Positions 38,317 through 46,545 of a DNA stretch of 64,000 nt are shown here, piece after piece. Numbering within the stretch: the first letter of the stretch is position 1; each line of letters begins with the position of its first letter. The stretch is from Azospirillum canadense (lineage in GTDB: Bacteria > Pseudomonadota > Alphaproteobacteria > Azospirillales > Azospirillaceae), in the NCBI RefSeq assembly GCF_025961225.1, contig NZ_JAOQNG010000004.1:589001-653000 (forward strand). The letters run 5' to 3'. The position numbers were made by a program, and so were the translations under genes. The notes below the pieces were generated by a model. That model did not search any database and was not told the origin of the DNA. It was given only the letters and a program-made list of their open reading frames with translations.

Positions 38317-38720
38317 GCACCCACGCGCACACCTCTCACGCGCCGGCCGGGCACGGGCACGGGCACGACCATGGCGGTCATCACCACGACGACGGCCACG
38401 CCCACGGCACGTTCCGCAGCTACATGATCGGCTTCGTGCTGTCGGTGATCCTGACCGCCATCCCCTTCTGGCTGGTGATGACGGGCAAGCTCGACAACAC
38501 GCAGACCGCGCTGGCGATCATGGCCCTGGCCGTGGTGCAGATCGTTGTCCACATGATCTACTTCCTGCACATGAACGGCCGTGTGGAAGGGGGCTGGTCG
38601 ATGCTGGCCATGATCTTCACCATCATCGTCGTCGTCATCTGTCTGGCGGGTTCGCTGTGGGTCATGTACCACCTGAACACCAACATGATGCCGATGCCGG
38701 ACCCGAGCCAACTGCCGTGA
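38313..38720 (+). CDS. cyoD: Cytochrome bo-type quinol oxidase subunit IV
   Basis: A 135-residue protein with three predicted transmembrane helices, starting near SYMIGFVLSVILTAIPFWL. It is typical of CyoD (YFLHMNGRVEGGWSMLAM), which assists assembly. The N-terminal extension is strikingly His-rich (HTSHAPAGHGHGHDHGGHHH), echoing the His/Gly-rich tail of CyoA. The next gene begins with a GTG inside its stop codon. Confidence 0.92.
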   Translation: MSTHAHTSHAPAGHGHGHDHGGHHHDDGHAHGTFRSYMIGFVLSVILTAIPFWLVMTGKLDNTQTALAIMALAVVQIVVHMIYFLHMNGRVEGGWSMLAMIFTIIVVVICLAGSLWVMYHLNTNMMPMPDPSQLP

Positions 38721-39487
38721 CGTCCGGGTCGGGCCGGTCCCGTCCGCGCTGGGTGCTGCTCCTCATCGGGCTGCTCACCCTGGCGGGCGTGGCCGGCCTG
38801 ACCGCTTTGGGCGTCTGGCAGCTGGAACGGCGGGTCTGGAAGCTCGCCCTGATCGATCGGGTGGAGGAACGGGTGCACGCTGCGCCCGTTCCCGCCCCTG
38901 GCACCGCCGCTTGGGCCGCAGTAAGTGCCGAAAGCGACGAATACCGCCGCGTCCAGGCAAAGGGCACCTTCCAAAACGACCGGGAGACCCTGGTCCAGGC
39001 GGTCACCAATCTGGGCGGGGGCTTCTGGGTCCTTACCCCTTTCCACACCACCGACGGTTTCACGGTCCTGGTCAACCGGGGCTTCGTTCCCCCGGACAAA
39101 CGCGACCCGGCCAGCCGGGCGGGTGGGCACACCGACGGCCAGACCACGGTCACCGGCCTGCTGCGCATGACGGAACCGAAGGGCGGCTTCCTGCGCTCCA
39201 ACGACCCCGCCGGGGACCGCTGGTACTCCCGCGATGTCGCCGCCATCGCCGCCGCGCGCAGCCTGTCCGACGTCGCACCCTATTTCATCGACGCGGACGG
39301 CACGCCGAATCCCGGCGGCTTTCCGGTCGGCGGCCTGACCGTGGTCAGCTTCCCGAACAACCACCTGCAATACGCGCTGACCTGGTTCGCCCTGGCGATC
39401 ATGGTCGCGGGCGCCGGTGTCTTCGTCCTGCGCCATGATATCCGGCAACGAAAGACCGAGCGTCCCGCAGCGCGGCAAAGTCCCTGA
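38717..39487 (+). CDS. SURF1-family oxidase assembly protein
   Basis: A 256-residue protein with two membrane helices, one near each end (VLLLIGLLTLAGVAGLTALG and FALAIMVAGAGVFVL), enclosing a soluble domain with SURF1 marks: GVWQLERRVWKLALIDRV, YRRVQAKGTFQNDRE, VLVNRGFVPPDKRDP and FPNNHLQYALTWFALA. SURF1 proteins help insert heme into heme-copper oxidases. The start is the GTG at 38717 (GTGA overlap with cyoD); the longer frame lies inside cyoD. No cyoE (heme O synthase) follows, which is unlike the E. coli operon. Confidence 0.88.
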   Translation: MTSGSGRSRPRWVLLLIGLLTLAGVAGLTALGVWQLERRVWKLALIDRVEERVHAAPVPAPGTAAWAAVSAESDEYRRVQAKGTFQNDRETLVQAVTNLGGGFWVLTPFHTTDGFTVLVNRGFVPPDKRDPASRAGGHTDGQTTVTGLLRMTEPKGGFLRSNDPAGDRWYSRDVAAIAAARSLSDVAPYFIDADGTPNPGGFPVGGLTVVSFPNNHLQYALTWFALAIMVAGAGVFVLRHDIRQRKTERPAARQSP

Positions 39488-39542
39488 AAAGGGCTCCCAA
39501 TGTGGATGAAGCCGACTATATAGGTCGGGATAAGAAGAGCCG

Positions 39543-40850
39543 ATGGGGAGCCGGACGATTTCCGCGCGCGACACAACCAACAAGAAAAACCTTCTTCTTC
39601 TGGTTCAACTGCGCTGGCTCGCCGTTGTCGGTCAGGTGGTCACGATCCTGATCGTCCATGTCCAGCTGGAGATCCCGCTGCCGCTGGGTCCCATGGCGGT
39701 GGTCATCCTGTTCCTGGTCGGGCTGAACCTCGCCAGCCTGCTCCAGCTGCGCCAGCAGGCGGTCGTCACCAACACCCACCTGTTCCTGGAACTGCTGATC
39801 GACGTCGCGGCGCTGACCGTGCAGCTGTATCTGAGCGGCGGCGCGTCGAACCCCTTCATCTCGCTGTACCTGCTCCAGGTCACGCTGGGGGCGGTGCTGC
39901 TGGAGGCGTGGTCCACCTGGGCGCTCGTCTTCGTCGCGACCGCCTGCTTCACCTGGCTGACCGGCACCTACCGGTCGCTGGCCCTGCCGCCGCGGCACGA
40001 GGGCGAGCTGCTCAACCTGCACATCCAGGGGATGTTCATCTGCTTCGTCCTGGCGGCAAGCCTGATCGTCCCCTTCATCACGCGGATCACGCGCAACCTG
40101 CGCGCCCGCGACGCCTATCTGGCGGATCTGCGCCAGCGGTCCATCGAGGAGGACCACATCGTCCGCATGGGCCTTCTCGCCTCCGGCGCCGCGCACGAGC
40201 TGGGGACGCCGCTCGCCACCCTGTCGGTCATCGTCAGCGACTGGCGCCGCATGCCGGCGCTGGCCCGCGACCCCGACATGGCGGAGGAGATCGAGGAGAT
40301 GCAGAGCCAGATCGACCGCTGCAAGGCGATCGTCTCCGGCATCCTGATGTCGTCGGGCGAGGCGCGCGGCGAGGGCACGCTGCGCACGACGGTCGCCGGA
40401 TTCATGGACGACCTGATCGCCGACTGGCGCGCCGGCCGGTCCCCGGCCAACTTCGATTACGACAACACCTTCCGCGCCAAGGTCGAGATGATCTCCGACC
40501 TCGCCCTGAAGCAGGTGGTCTTCAACGTGCTCGACAACGCGCTGGAGGCGTCGCCGGATTGGGTCGGCGTCTGGGTCGGGCAGCAGGACGACAGCCTGAT
40601 CATCTCGATCAACGACAAGGGGCCCGGCTTTTCCGACGGCATGCTGGCCGAGTTCGGCAAGCCCTACCGGTCGAGCAAGGGTCGCCCCGGCGGCGGTCTC
40701 GGCCTGTTCCTGGTGGTGAACGTCGTCCGCAAGCTGGGCGGCTCCGTCGCGGCGCGCAACCGGTCCGGGGGCGGCGCCTCCGTCCAGCTGACGCTGCCGC
40801 TGGCCGCACTCTCCCCGCAGGGAGAAGAGGAGCGAGACGATGGACGATAA
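39543..40850 (+). CDS. regB: RegB/PrrB/ActS-type redox sensor histidine kinase
   Basis: A 435-residue membrane kinase. Six transmembrane helices (about residues 20-185) include the quinone-site heptapeptide GGASNPF at 99-105. The H-box GAAHELGTPLATL has the phospho-His at 218. The redox-active cysteine typical of RegB is present at 260 (QIDRCKAIVSGIL). N and G boxes follow (NVLDNALEAS, DKGPGFSDGM, GRPGGGLGLFLV). RegB proteins sense the ubiquinone pool and cysteine redox state and phosphorylate RegA. The gene overlaps regA by 11 bases and follows the quinol oxidase genes by 55 bases. Confidence 0.92.
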   Translation: MGSRTISARDTTNKKNLLLLVQLRWLAVVGQVVTILIVHVQLEIPLPLGPMAVVILFLVGLNLASLLQLRQQAVVTNTHLFLELLIDVAALTVQLYLSGGASNPFISLYLLQVTLGAVLLEAWSTWALVFVATACFTWLTGTYRSLALPPRHEGELLNLHIQGMFICFVLAASLIVPFITRITRNLRARDAYLADLRQRSIEEDHIVRMGLLASGAAHELGTPLATLSVIVSDWRRMPALARDPDMAEEIEEMQSQIDRCKAIVSGILMSSGEARGEGTLRTTVAGFMDDLIADWRAGRSPANFDYDNTFRAKVEMISDLALKQVVFNVLDNALEASPDWVGVWVGQQDDSLIISINDKGPGFSDGMLAEFGKPYRSSKGRPGGGLGLFLVVNVVRKLGGSVAARNRSGGGASVQLTLPLAALSPQGEEERDDGR

Positions 40851-41373
40851 GCGCAACCTGCTGATCGTCGAGGACGACGAAAGCTTCGCCAAGGCGCTCG
40901 GCCGCTCCTTCAAGCGCCGCGACTACGACGTGCACTGGTGCACCGGGCTGGACGGCGTCCGCACCTTCCTGGAGGAGGGGCAGCCCGGCTACGCCGTGGT
41001 CGACCTGAAGCTCGCCAACGGGTCGGGGCTGGAATGCGTGAAGGCGCTGCACGACCACGACCCGGACATGAAGATCGTGGTGCTGACCGGCTTCGCCAGC
41101 ATCGCCACCGCGGTGGAGGCGATCAAGCTCGGCGCCTGCCACTACCTCGCCAAGCCGTCCAACACCGACGACATCGAGGCGGCCTTCGACCGGACGGAAG
41201 GTGACACCTCCATAGCGCCCTCCGCGCGCACGACCTCCCTGAAGAACCTGGAGTGGGAGCGCATCCACGAGACGCTGGCCGACACCGGCTTCAACATCTC
41301 CGAAACCGCCCGCCGCCTGGGCATGCACCGGCGCACGCTCGCCCGAAAGCTGGAGAAGAAGCGGGTGCCGTAA
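40840..41373 (+). CDS. regA: RegA/PrrA/ActR-type response regulator
   Basis: A 177-residue regulator: receiver domain (acidic pair Asp12/13, phospho-acceptor Asp55 in VVDLKLANGSG, Lys in YLAKPSNTDDIEAAF) and a short C-terminal Fis-type helix-turn-helix (LADTGFNISETARRLGMHRR). The near-invariant C-terminus (MHRRTLARKLEKKR) is typical of RegA. A SIAPSARTTSLKNLEW linker joins the domains. It controls redox-responsive genes such as oxidases and nitrogen or carbon fixation genes in related bacteria. Start overlaps regB with a GAAGAGGAG site upstream. Confidence 0.93.
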   Translation: MDDKRNLLIVEDDESFAKALGRSFKRRDYDVHWCTGLDGVRTFLEEGQPGYAVVDLKLANGSGLECVKALHDHDPDMKIVVLTGFASIATAVEAIKLGACHYLAKPSNTDDIEAAFDRTEGDTSIAPSARTTSLKNLEWERIHETLADTGFNISETARRLGMHRRTLARKLEKKRVP

Positions 41374-41384
41374 CGGCGACCGCC

Positions 41385-41816
41385 TCAATACATCTCGAAG
41401 GCGCGCGACTGCTCGACGGGCACGTGCCGTTCGCCGGGCTGGCCGGACGCGCCCTGGCCAACAGCGCATTGGATCGCCGCGAGCAGCGCCAAGGGGCGAA
41501 TCGGCTTCAACACGCACCCCGCCGCCGCATCTGCACCCTGCCGGGCCGCCTCGGGCGCCGCCGTCACGAACAGGATCTTCAGCCCGTGCCTCTGCTTCAG
41601 GATCCGTGCCGCCTCGGCGCCGTCCGTCCCATCCTCCAGCTCCGTCTCCACCAAGGCCAGATCCGCGTGTTCGTGGCTGACGATCCGGCGCGCCTGGGCC
41701 AAGGACGAGGCGATGCCGATCACGCGGTGTCCCGAGCCTTCCAGCCACTGCCGCATGGAAAAGGCGTCGGAAAGATCGCGATCAAGGATCACGATTCGAA
41801 TGTGCGTCGTTTGCAT
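41385..41816 (-). CDS. Stand-alone receiver-domain protein with Glu at the phospho-site
   Basis: A 143-residue single-domain CheY-like protein. The acidic cluster (LDRD, residues 11-14), the Thr in ILFVTAAPEA and the Lys in GCVLKPIRP are kept. The expected phospho-acceptor Asp is Glu57 (ADLALVETELEDG). Asp-to-Glu changes can mimic the phosphorylated state in some receivers, so it may act constitutively or be switched otherwise. The ATG at 41816 has a GGAG site. It is convergent with regA (11 bases apart), with no kinase beside it on its own strand. Confidence 0.78.
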   Translation of the reverse strand: MQTTHIRIVILDRDLSDAFSMRQWLEGSGHRVIGIASSLAQARRIVSHEHADLALVETELEDGTDGAEAARILKQRHGLKILFVTAAPEAARQGADAAAGCVLKPIRPLALLAAIQCAVGQGASGQPGERHVPVEQSRAFEMY

Positions 41817-42262
41817 GTCGATGCTCCGCCGTAATGACAGGACCCGATGTCGATCGGCGGAAGCTCCGAAATCGCATCGGGGTGAAAAGGAACGGATACA
41901 ACGCACTGAACCGCGATCTGGTTCCCACGGACCGGCACACAATTCAAACACGGCCTTGCCCTTCTTAGGGCGTAGTGATCATGCCTTTGATTTCGATCAT
42001 CCTCTTCCAACGATCATTGCGCCGATGGGCGATCACACGTCCGAATCCTTCGTGACTCCACAATCTTGGCGCAACGCATCCCTCCGTCACCGAAAAAAAA
42101 GGGATCGCCTGCGCGTTGATGGCACATATGATCCAGCAGGACACCAAGATCACCTGGCATGGGAATCGGCAATGCGGTCATAATTGTTCGCGCCATCCAC
42201 CAGCGTGTTGCCCCGCCGTGGGCAGAATCTGTCCGTGCCGAGTTTTTGTGGGTCTCCGAACG
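41817..42262. promoter_or_regulatory. 446-base divergent intergenic region with an FNR-like box
   Basis: No convincing gene is seen. It separates a receiver gene (minus) from a Crp/Fnr gene (plus). At 41987-42000 the sequence TTGATTTCGATCAT matches the FNR/FixK box TTGAT-N4-ATCAA in nine of ten positions. At 42120-42133 TGGCACATATGATC occurs; TGGCACATATG recurs at 43491-43501 ahead of the next receiver gene. An A-run (8 A) lies at about 42093. These features suggest regulation by oxygen-linked Crp/Fnr proteins, possibly autoregulation. Confidence 0.5.
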
Positions 42263-42991
42263 ATGCCGTTTGTGGCGTGCGACTTGTGCCAGCTTCGCCG
42301 ACGGACCTTCTTCCATCAACTTTCCGATGAGGAACTGTCCTTCGTCCGCTCCATGAAGCGCGAGCAGACGACGCTCGCCCCCGACGCCGACATTTTGCAC
42401 ACGGGGGAGACGGGAAAGCTCTTCACCCTCTTCGCGGGCTGGGCCTACCGGTACCGCGATTTCCCCGACGGGTCCCGGCAGATCCTGGATTTTCTGCTGC
42501 CGGGCGACCTGGTCGGGCTCCAGGCCGCGATCCTGCCCAAGACCCAATACGGCGTGAAGGCGCTGACCGCGGTCAGCCTGTGCGCGCTGGACACGGACAT
42601 GCTCGACCGGATGCCGGAACGGCTGCCCGACCTGACCCGCGTCCTGCTGCGCTCGCTGATGCAGGACCAGCGGCGCACCGACGGGCAGCTGGCGTTCCTC
42701 GGCCGCCGCACCGCGGCCCAGCGCATGGGCTATCTGCTGCTGGAGCTGTTCGACCGGCTGCAACGGGTCGGCATGACCAGTGACAGCTGGTGCCAGTTCC
42801 CGCCGCAGCGCCGGCACCTCGCCGACGCCCTGGGCCTGTCCGGGGCGCACGTCAACCGCTCCATGGCGGACCTGCGCGACAGCGGCTTGGCGACCTTGGG
42901 AAACAACGTCCTGGTCCTGCTCGACCGCAAGCGGCTGGAAGCCTTCGCCGGCTACAGCGCGGTGGACGAGGGCAACCGCGTCATTCTGTGA
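42263..42991 (+). CDS. Crp/Fnr-family transcriptional regulator
   Basis: A 242-residue protein: cyclic-nucleotide-binding-like beta-barrel (LFTLFAGWAYRYRDFPDGSR, PGDLVGLQAAI), a dimer helix, and a C-terminal winged HTH (RRHLADALGLSGAHVNRSM). The N-terminus has a CDLC pair at residues 6 and 9, and a further Cys lies in SLCALDTD; full FNR-type 4Fe-4S ligation is not evident, so sensing is uncertain. The ATG at 42263 is chosen because it puts CDLCQLRRRTFF at the N-terminus, as in relatives; the longer frame to 42116 has no ribosome site. The 3' end overlaps the convergent receiver gene by 11 bases. Confidence 0.83.
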   Translation: MPFVACDLCQLRRRTFFHQLSDEELSFVRSMKREQTTLAPDADILHTGETGKLFTLFAGWAYRYRDFPDGSRQILDFLLPGDLVGLQAAILPKTQYGVKALTAVSLCALDTDMLDRMPERLPDLTRVLLRSLMQDQRRTDGQLAFLGRRTAAQRMGYLLLELFDRLQRVGMTSDSWCQFPPQRRHLADALGLSGAHVNRSMADLRDSGLATLGNNVLVLLDRKRLEAFAGYSAVDEGNRVIL

Positions 42992-43358
42992 CGTCCCGCG
43001 CCTGAAAAAGCCCGGTGACGTGGTTCAGAAGCTGGGTCTCGGTGAAGGGCTTGGGCAGGAAGGTCCGCGCCCCGGCGGACAGCGCGTCGTCGCGCATCAG
43101 ATGGCCGGAGATGACCAGGCAGGGCGCGCCCAGCGCCGAGAGCCGGGCGACGAGGTCGAGGCCGTTCGACCCGTCGGCCAGATTGCCGTCGATGATGGCG
43201 CCGTCCGGCGTTCGCCGCTCGGTTTCCGCCAGCCCTTCCGCAAGTGTCCGCCCCGTACGCATCAGGGTAAAGCCCGCAACCCCGAGGACAGCCCTGATGC
43301 TCTCCAAAACAACAACATCGTCTTCGACGATCAACACATCGAAAGGACGGAAATCCAT
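42981..43358 (-). CDS. Stand-alone response-regulator receiver protein
   Basis: A 125-residue CheY-like protein with all key residues: Glu12/Asp13/Asp14, phospho-acceptor Asp57 (GAIIDGNLADG), Ser/Thr in LVISGHL and Lys in TFLPKPFTE. No output domain is present. The ATG at 43358 has a GAGG sequence about ten bases upstream; the longer open frame covers an intergenic region. The partner kinase is not in this window unless RegB cross-talks. Its 3' end overlaps that of the Crp/Fnr gene. Confidence 0.8.
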   Translation of the reverse strand: MDFRPFDVLIVEDDVVVLESIRAVLGVAGFTLMRTGRTLAEGLAETERRTPDGAIIDGNLADGSNGLDLVARLSALGAPCLVISGHLMRDDALSAGARTFLPKPFTETQLLNHVTGLFQARDVTE

Positions 43359-43521
43359 AAGACTTTGCCTCGGAACTTTTCGCCGTTCGTTCTGCCGGCG
43401 CATAGCACCATACGGCCCTGAAATTAGCGATCTTACTTTAGACGTAGGTGGAAAGCTGTTTTGTGCTTCGCCGACACAAATGAAATCGGGTGGCACATAT
43501 GTTCCGGACAATTGCGGCCGT

Positions 43522-44496
43522 TCACGATTCCCGCAAAGCGCCGTCCCGGCACCGGTAGGCCGCCGGGCTCTGCCCGACGAGACGGCGAAAATGATGGCGC
43601 AGGGTTTCGGGCGCTCCGAACCCGCAGGCCTCGGCGATCTGGTCAACGGTCAGCCGCCCGCCGTCCCGCCCCCGCTCCAGCAGGTCCTTGGCGAGCGCGA
43701 CGCGCTCGGCGACAATCCAGTCGGTCGGGGTCAGGCCGGTGGCCTCCCGGAACTTGCGGAAGAAGGTCCGCTCGCTCATCGCGGCCATGCGGGCGAGATC
43801 CTCCACGCGGTGCGGCTCCGTGATGCGCACGCGCAGGTGGCCGATGACTTGGCTGAGCCGCGCGTCGCGGCTGGCGGGGACCGGCCGCTCGATGACCTGG
43901 GCCTGGGCGCCGTCACGGTGGGCCGGCACGACGAGCCGCCGCGCGACCAAGTTGCAGACCGCGGCGCCGTGGTCGCGCCGGACCAGATGCAGCATCATGT
44001 CGAGCCCGGCCGCGGATCCCGCGGAGGTGATCACGTCGCCCTCGTCCACATACAGCACGTCGGATTCGACCCGGACGCCCGGGTGCATCGCCCGCAGCCG
44101 GTCGGTGTAGCGCCAGTGGGTGGTCGCGCGCCGCCCTTCCAGCAGCCCGGCCGCCGCCAGCACGAAGACGCCGGAGCAGATCGACGCCACGCGGGCCCCG
44201 CGCGCGTGGGCGCGCCGCAGCGCCTCGACCAGCGGCCGCGGGACGGGCGCATCCATGCCGCGCCAGCCCGGCACGATGATGGTCCCGGTGCGCTCCAGCG
44301 TGTCCAGCCCGTGCGGCGGCGTGACCATCACCCCCGCCGTGGAGCGCAACGGCCCCTCCTCCACCCCGCAGACCGCGAAGTCGTACCAGTCCACCGGCAG
44401 CTCCGGCCGCGCGAGGCCGAACACCTCCACGGCGCAGCCGAACTCGAAGGTGCACAGCCCGTCGTAGGCGAGCGCCGCCACGAGATGATCCTTCAC
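43522..44496 (-). CDS. GlxA/FtrA-type AraC regulator with DJ-1/PfpI-like domain
   Basis: A 324-residue protein. The N-terminal half is an amidotransferase-like DJ-1/PfpI domain (VAALAYDGLCTFEFGCAVEV, with Cys in ASICSGVFVLAAAGLLEGR). The C-terminal half is an AraC-type double HTH (VEDLARMAAMSERTFFRKFR, then IAEACGFGAPETLRHHFRR). The start is the GTG at 44496 with a strong GGGGAGG site; the upstream extension has no support. Such regulators control amino-acid, betaine and stress genes. It is divergent from the rhodanese gene, a pairing seen in other proteobacteria, which is its likely target. Confidence 0.87.
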   Translation of the reverse strand: MKDHLVAALAYDGLCTFEFGCAVEVFGLARPELPVDWYDFAVCGVEEGPLRSTAGVMVTPPHGLDTLERTGTIIVPGWRGMDAPVPRPLVEALRRAHARGARVASICSGVFVLAAAGLLEGRRATTHWRYTDRLRAMHPGVRVESDVLYVDEGDVITSAGSAAGLDMMLHLVRRDHGAAVCNLVARRLVVPAHRDGAQAQVIERPVPASRDARLSQVIGHLRVRITEPHRVEDLARMAAMSERTFFRKFREATGLTPTDWIVAERVALAKDLLERGRDGGRLTVDQIAEACGFGAPETLRHHFRRLVGQSPAAYRCRDGALRES

Positions 44497-44666
44497 GCCG
44501 CACCTCCCCCGGTCACATCGGCAGCATCCTGCCAACCTCCAGGCGCCCGGTCCACCGCGACCACTCGAATTGGCGGAATCCTGCCGGTGGATGTCCGGCC
44601 CGCCCCTTCCGCCCTACTCCCCGTTCCGGCGAAATCGCGGTCGAAGCCATCACCCGGAGAACCGCT

Positions 44667-45119
44667 ATGACCAACGCCGTCACCGCCGTGCCCGCCGCCT
44701 CCTCGGCCGAGGCCGTCGCCCATTTCGAAGCCGAGTTCCGTTTCGAGACAGACTGCTGGGACACCCACAGCGCGCTCGCCTCGGGCCAGCCCGGCTTCCT
44801 GCTGCTGGACGTGCGCAGCCCGGCGCTGTTCGCCGCGGGGCACATCCGGGGTGCTGTCAACCTTCCCCACGGCAAGATCACCGCGGGACGGATGGCGGAC
44901 TGGCCGGCGGACACGCTGTTCGTCACCTACTGCGCCGGCCCGCACTGCAACGGGGCGGCCCGCGGTGCCCTGCGCCTCGCCAAGCTTGGCCGGCCGGTCA
45001 AGGTCATGGCCGGCGGCGTGACCGGCTGGCTGGACGAGGGGTTCAACCTCGTCCGGGAGGAGGACCGCGTCGGAATCCAGGAACCCGCGGGATCGGACGG
45101 GGTTCTGACCAGCAGGTAA
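44667..45119 (+). CDS. Rhodanese-like sulfurtransferase
   Basis: A 150-residue single rhodanese domain: FLLLDVRSPALFAAGHIRGA (CH2A-type motif), NLPHGKI, and the active-site loop YCAGPHCNGAARGALRLAKL with catalytic Cys, then VMAGGVTGWLDEGF. It probably transfers sulfane sulfur to an acceptor in the cytoplasm. The ATG at 44667 has a GGAGA site seven bases upstream. It lies 19 bases before selA; a link to selenium handling is possible, as rhodanese-type proteins can bind selenium, but this is inference. Confidence 0.88.
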   Translation: MTNAVTAVPAASSAEAVAHFEAEFRFETDCWDTHSALASGQPGFLLLDVRSPALFAAGHIRGAVNLPHGKITAGRMADWPADTLFVTYCAGPHCNGAARGALRLAKLGRPVKVMAGGVTGWLDEGFNLVREEDRVGIQEPAGSDGVLTSR

Positions 45120-45138
45120 CGATATATGGAGTGCGCCG

Positions 45139-46545
45139 GTGCGGGACACGCCCAGCCCTGAAGCCTCAGCCCTGCGGCTCCTACCCCAGGTGCAGCGGCT
45201 GATGGACAGCGCGGAGGCGGGACCGCTCGTCGCCGCCCATGGCCGCGCGCCGGTGTTGAAGGCCGTGCGGGACCTGCTGGAAGACCTGCGCACCCGGCTG
45301 CGCGCGGGGGAGGCCGACGCGACCGCGGCCGCCCCGGCGGCGATCCTGGCCGCGGTGGCGGAGCGGCTGGACCGCGACGACGCTCCCCGCCTGCGCCGCG
45401 TCATCAACGCGACCGGCATCGTCCTGCACACCAACCTCGGCCGCGCGCCGCTGGCTGCCGAGGTCGCCGCCGCGGTGTCGGAGGCGGCCACCGGCTACCT
45501 GAACCTGGAATACGACCTGGAGGGGGGCCGGCGCGGGTCCCGCTACCAGGGCGTCACCGGCCTGCTGTGCGAACTGACGGGGGCGGAGGCGGCGCTGGTC
45601 GTCAATAACAACGCCGCCGCCGTCCTGCTCGCCCTCGCCGCCCTGGCCGTACCGGGCGAGACGGTGGTCTCGCGCGGAGAACTGGTGGAGATCGGCGGGT
45701 CTTTTCGCGTACCGGACGTCGTCGCGCAGAGCGGCGCCCGGCTGGTGGAAGTCGGCACCACCAACAAGACGCGGATTTCCGACTACGCCCGCGCCATTGG
45801 GCCGGACACCCGCGTCCTGATGAAGGTCCATCCCAGCAACTACCGCATCCAGGGCTTCACCGCCGCGCCGGAGCGGGATGAACTGGCCACCCTCGCCCGC
45901 TCCCACGGGCTGGTCGCGCTGGAGGATCTGGGCAGCGGCAGCCTGATCGACCTGCGCCGCCTCGGCCTGCCGCCGGAGCCCACGGTGCAGGACTGCCTCG
46001 CGGCCGGCATGGATCTGGTCACCTGCAGCGGCGACAAGCTGCTGGGCGGCCCGCAGGCCGGGCTGATCCTCGGGCGGGCGGACCTCGTCGCGCGCCTGGA
46101 GGCGCACCCGCTGATGCGCGCCCTGCGCGTCGACCGCATGACCCTGGCGGCTCTGGAAGCGACGCTGAAGCTCTACCGGGACCAGGACCGTGTGGTGGCC
46201 CGCGTCCCGGCGCTCGCCATGCTGGCCGCTCCGGTCCCCGTGCTGGAGGACCGCGCCCACCGCCTGCGCGCGCAACTGGCCGACCTGCCGGGGCTGGAGG
46301 CGGAGGTTCAGGAGGGGACCGGCTTTGCCGGCGGCGGCTCCCTGCCCGGCGTTGAGCTGCCGACCCGCCTCGTCGCGCTGAACGCGCCGACCATCGAAGC
46401 CGGCGACCTCGCCCGCCGCCTGCGCCGCCACCGGCCGGCCGTGGTCGGGCGCGTCAAGGACGGCCGCCTGCTGCTGGACCTGCGGACGGTGGCGGAGTCC
46501 GAACTGCCGGAGATCGCCGCCGCCTGCCGCGCGGTGCTGGGATGA
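45139..46545 (+). CDS. selA: L-seryl-tRNA(Sec) selenium transferase
   Basis: A 468-residue PLP enzyme, the usual SelA length. It converts Ser-tRNA(Sec) to Sec-tRNA(Sec) with selenophosphate. Seen: RRVINATGIVLHTNLGRAPL, EYDLEGGRRGSRYQGVTGLL, VVNNNAAAVLLAL and the PLP lysine in TCSGDKLLGGPQAGL. The GTG at 45139 has a GGAG site eight bases before it. It overlaps selB by 4 bases (ATGA), so the two form an operon. Confidence 0.95.
   Translation: MRDTPSPEASALRLLPQVQRLMDSAEAGPLVAAHGRAPVLKAVRDLLEDLRTRLRAGEADATAAAPAAILAAVAERLDRDDAPRLRRVINATGIVLHTNLGRAPLAAEVAAAVSEAATGYLNLEYDLEGGRRGSRYQGVTGLLCELTGAEAALVVNNNAAAVLLALAALAVPGETVVSRGELVEIGGSFRVPDVVAQSGARLVEVGTTNKTRISDYARAIGPDTRVLMKVHPSNYRIQGFTAAPERDELATLARSHGLVALEDLGSGSLIDLRRLGLPPEPTVQDCLAAGMDLVTCSGDKLLGGPQAGLILGRADLVARLEAHPLMRALRVDRMTLAALEATLKLYRDQDRVVARVPALAMLAAPVPVLEDRAHRLRAQLADLPGLEAEVQEGTGFAGGGSLPGVELPTRLVALNAPTIEAGDLARRLRRHRPAVVGRVKDGRLLLDLRTVAESELPEIAAACRAVLG

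Noticed and set aside
42120..42134. TGGCACATATGATCC as a sigma-54 promoter
   Set aside because: The -24 element fits, but the -12 element would need GC where CC is present; kept only as a shared motif.
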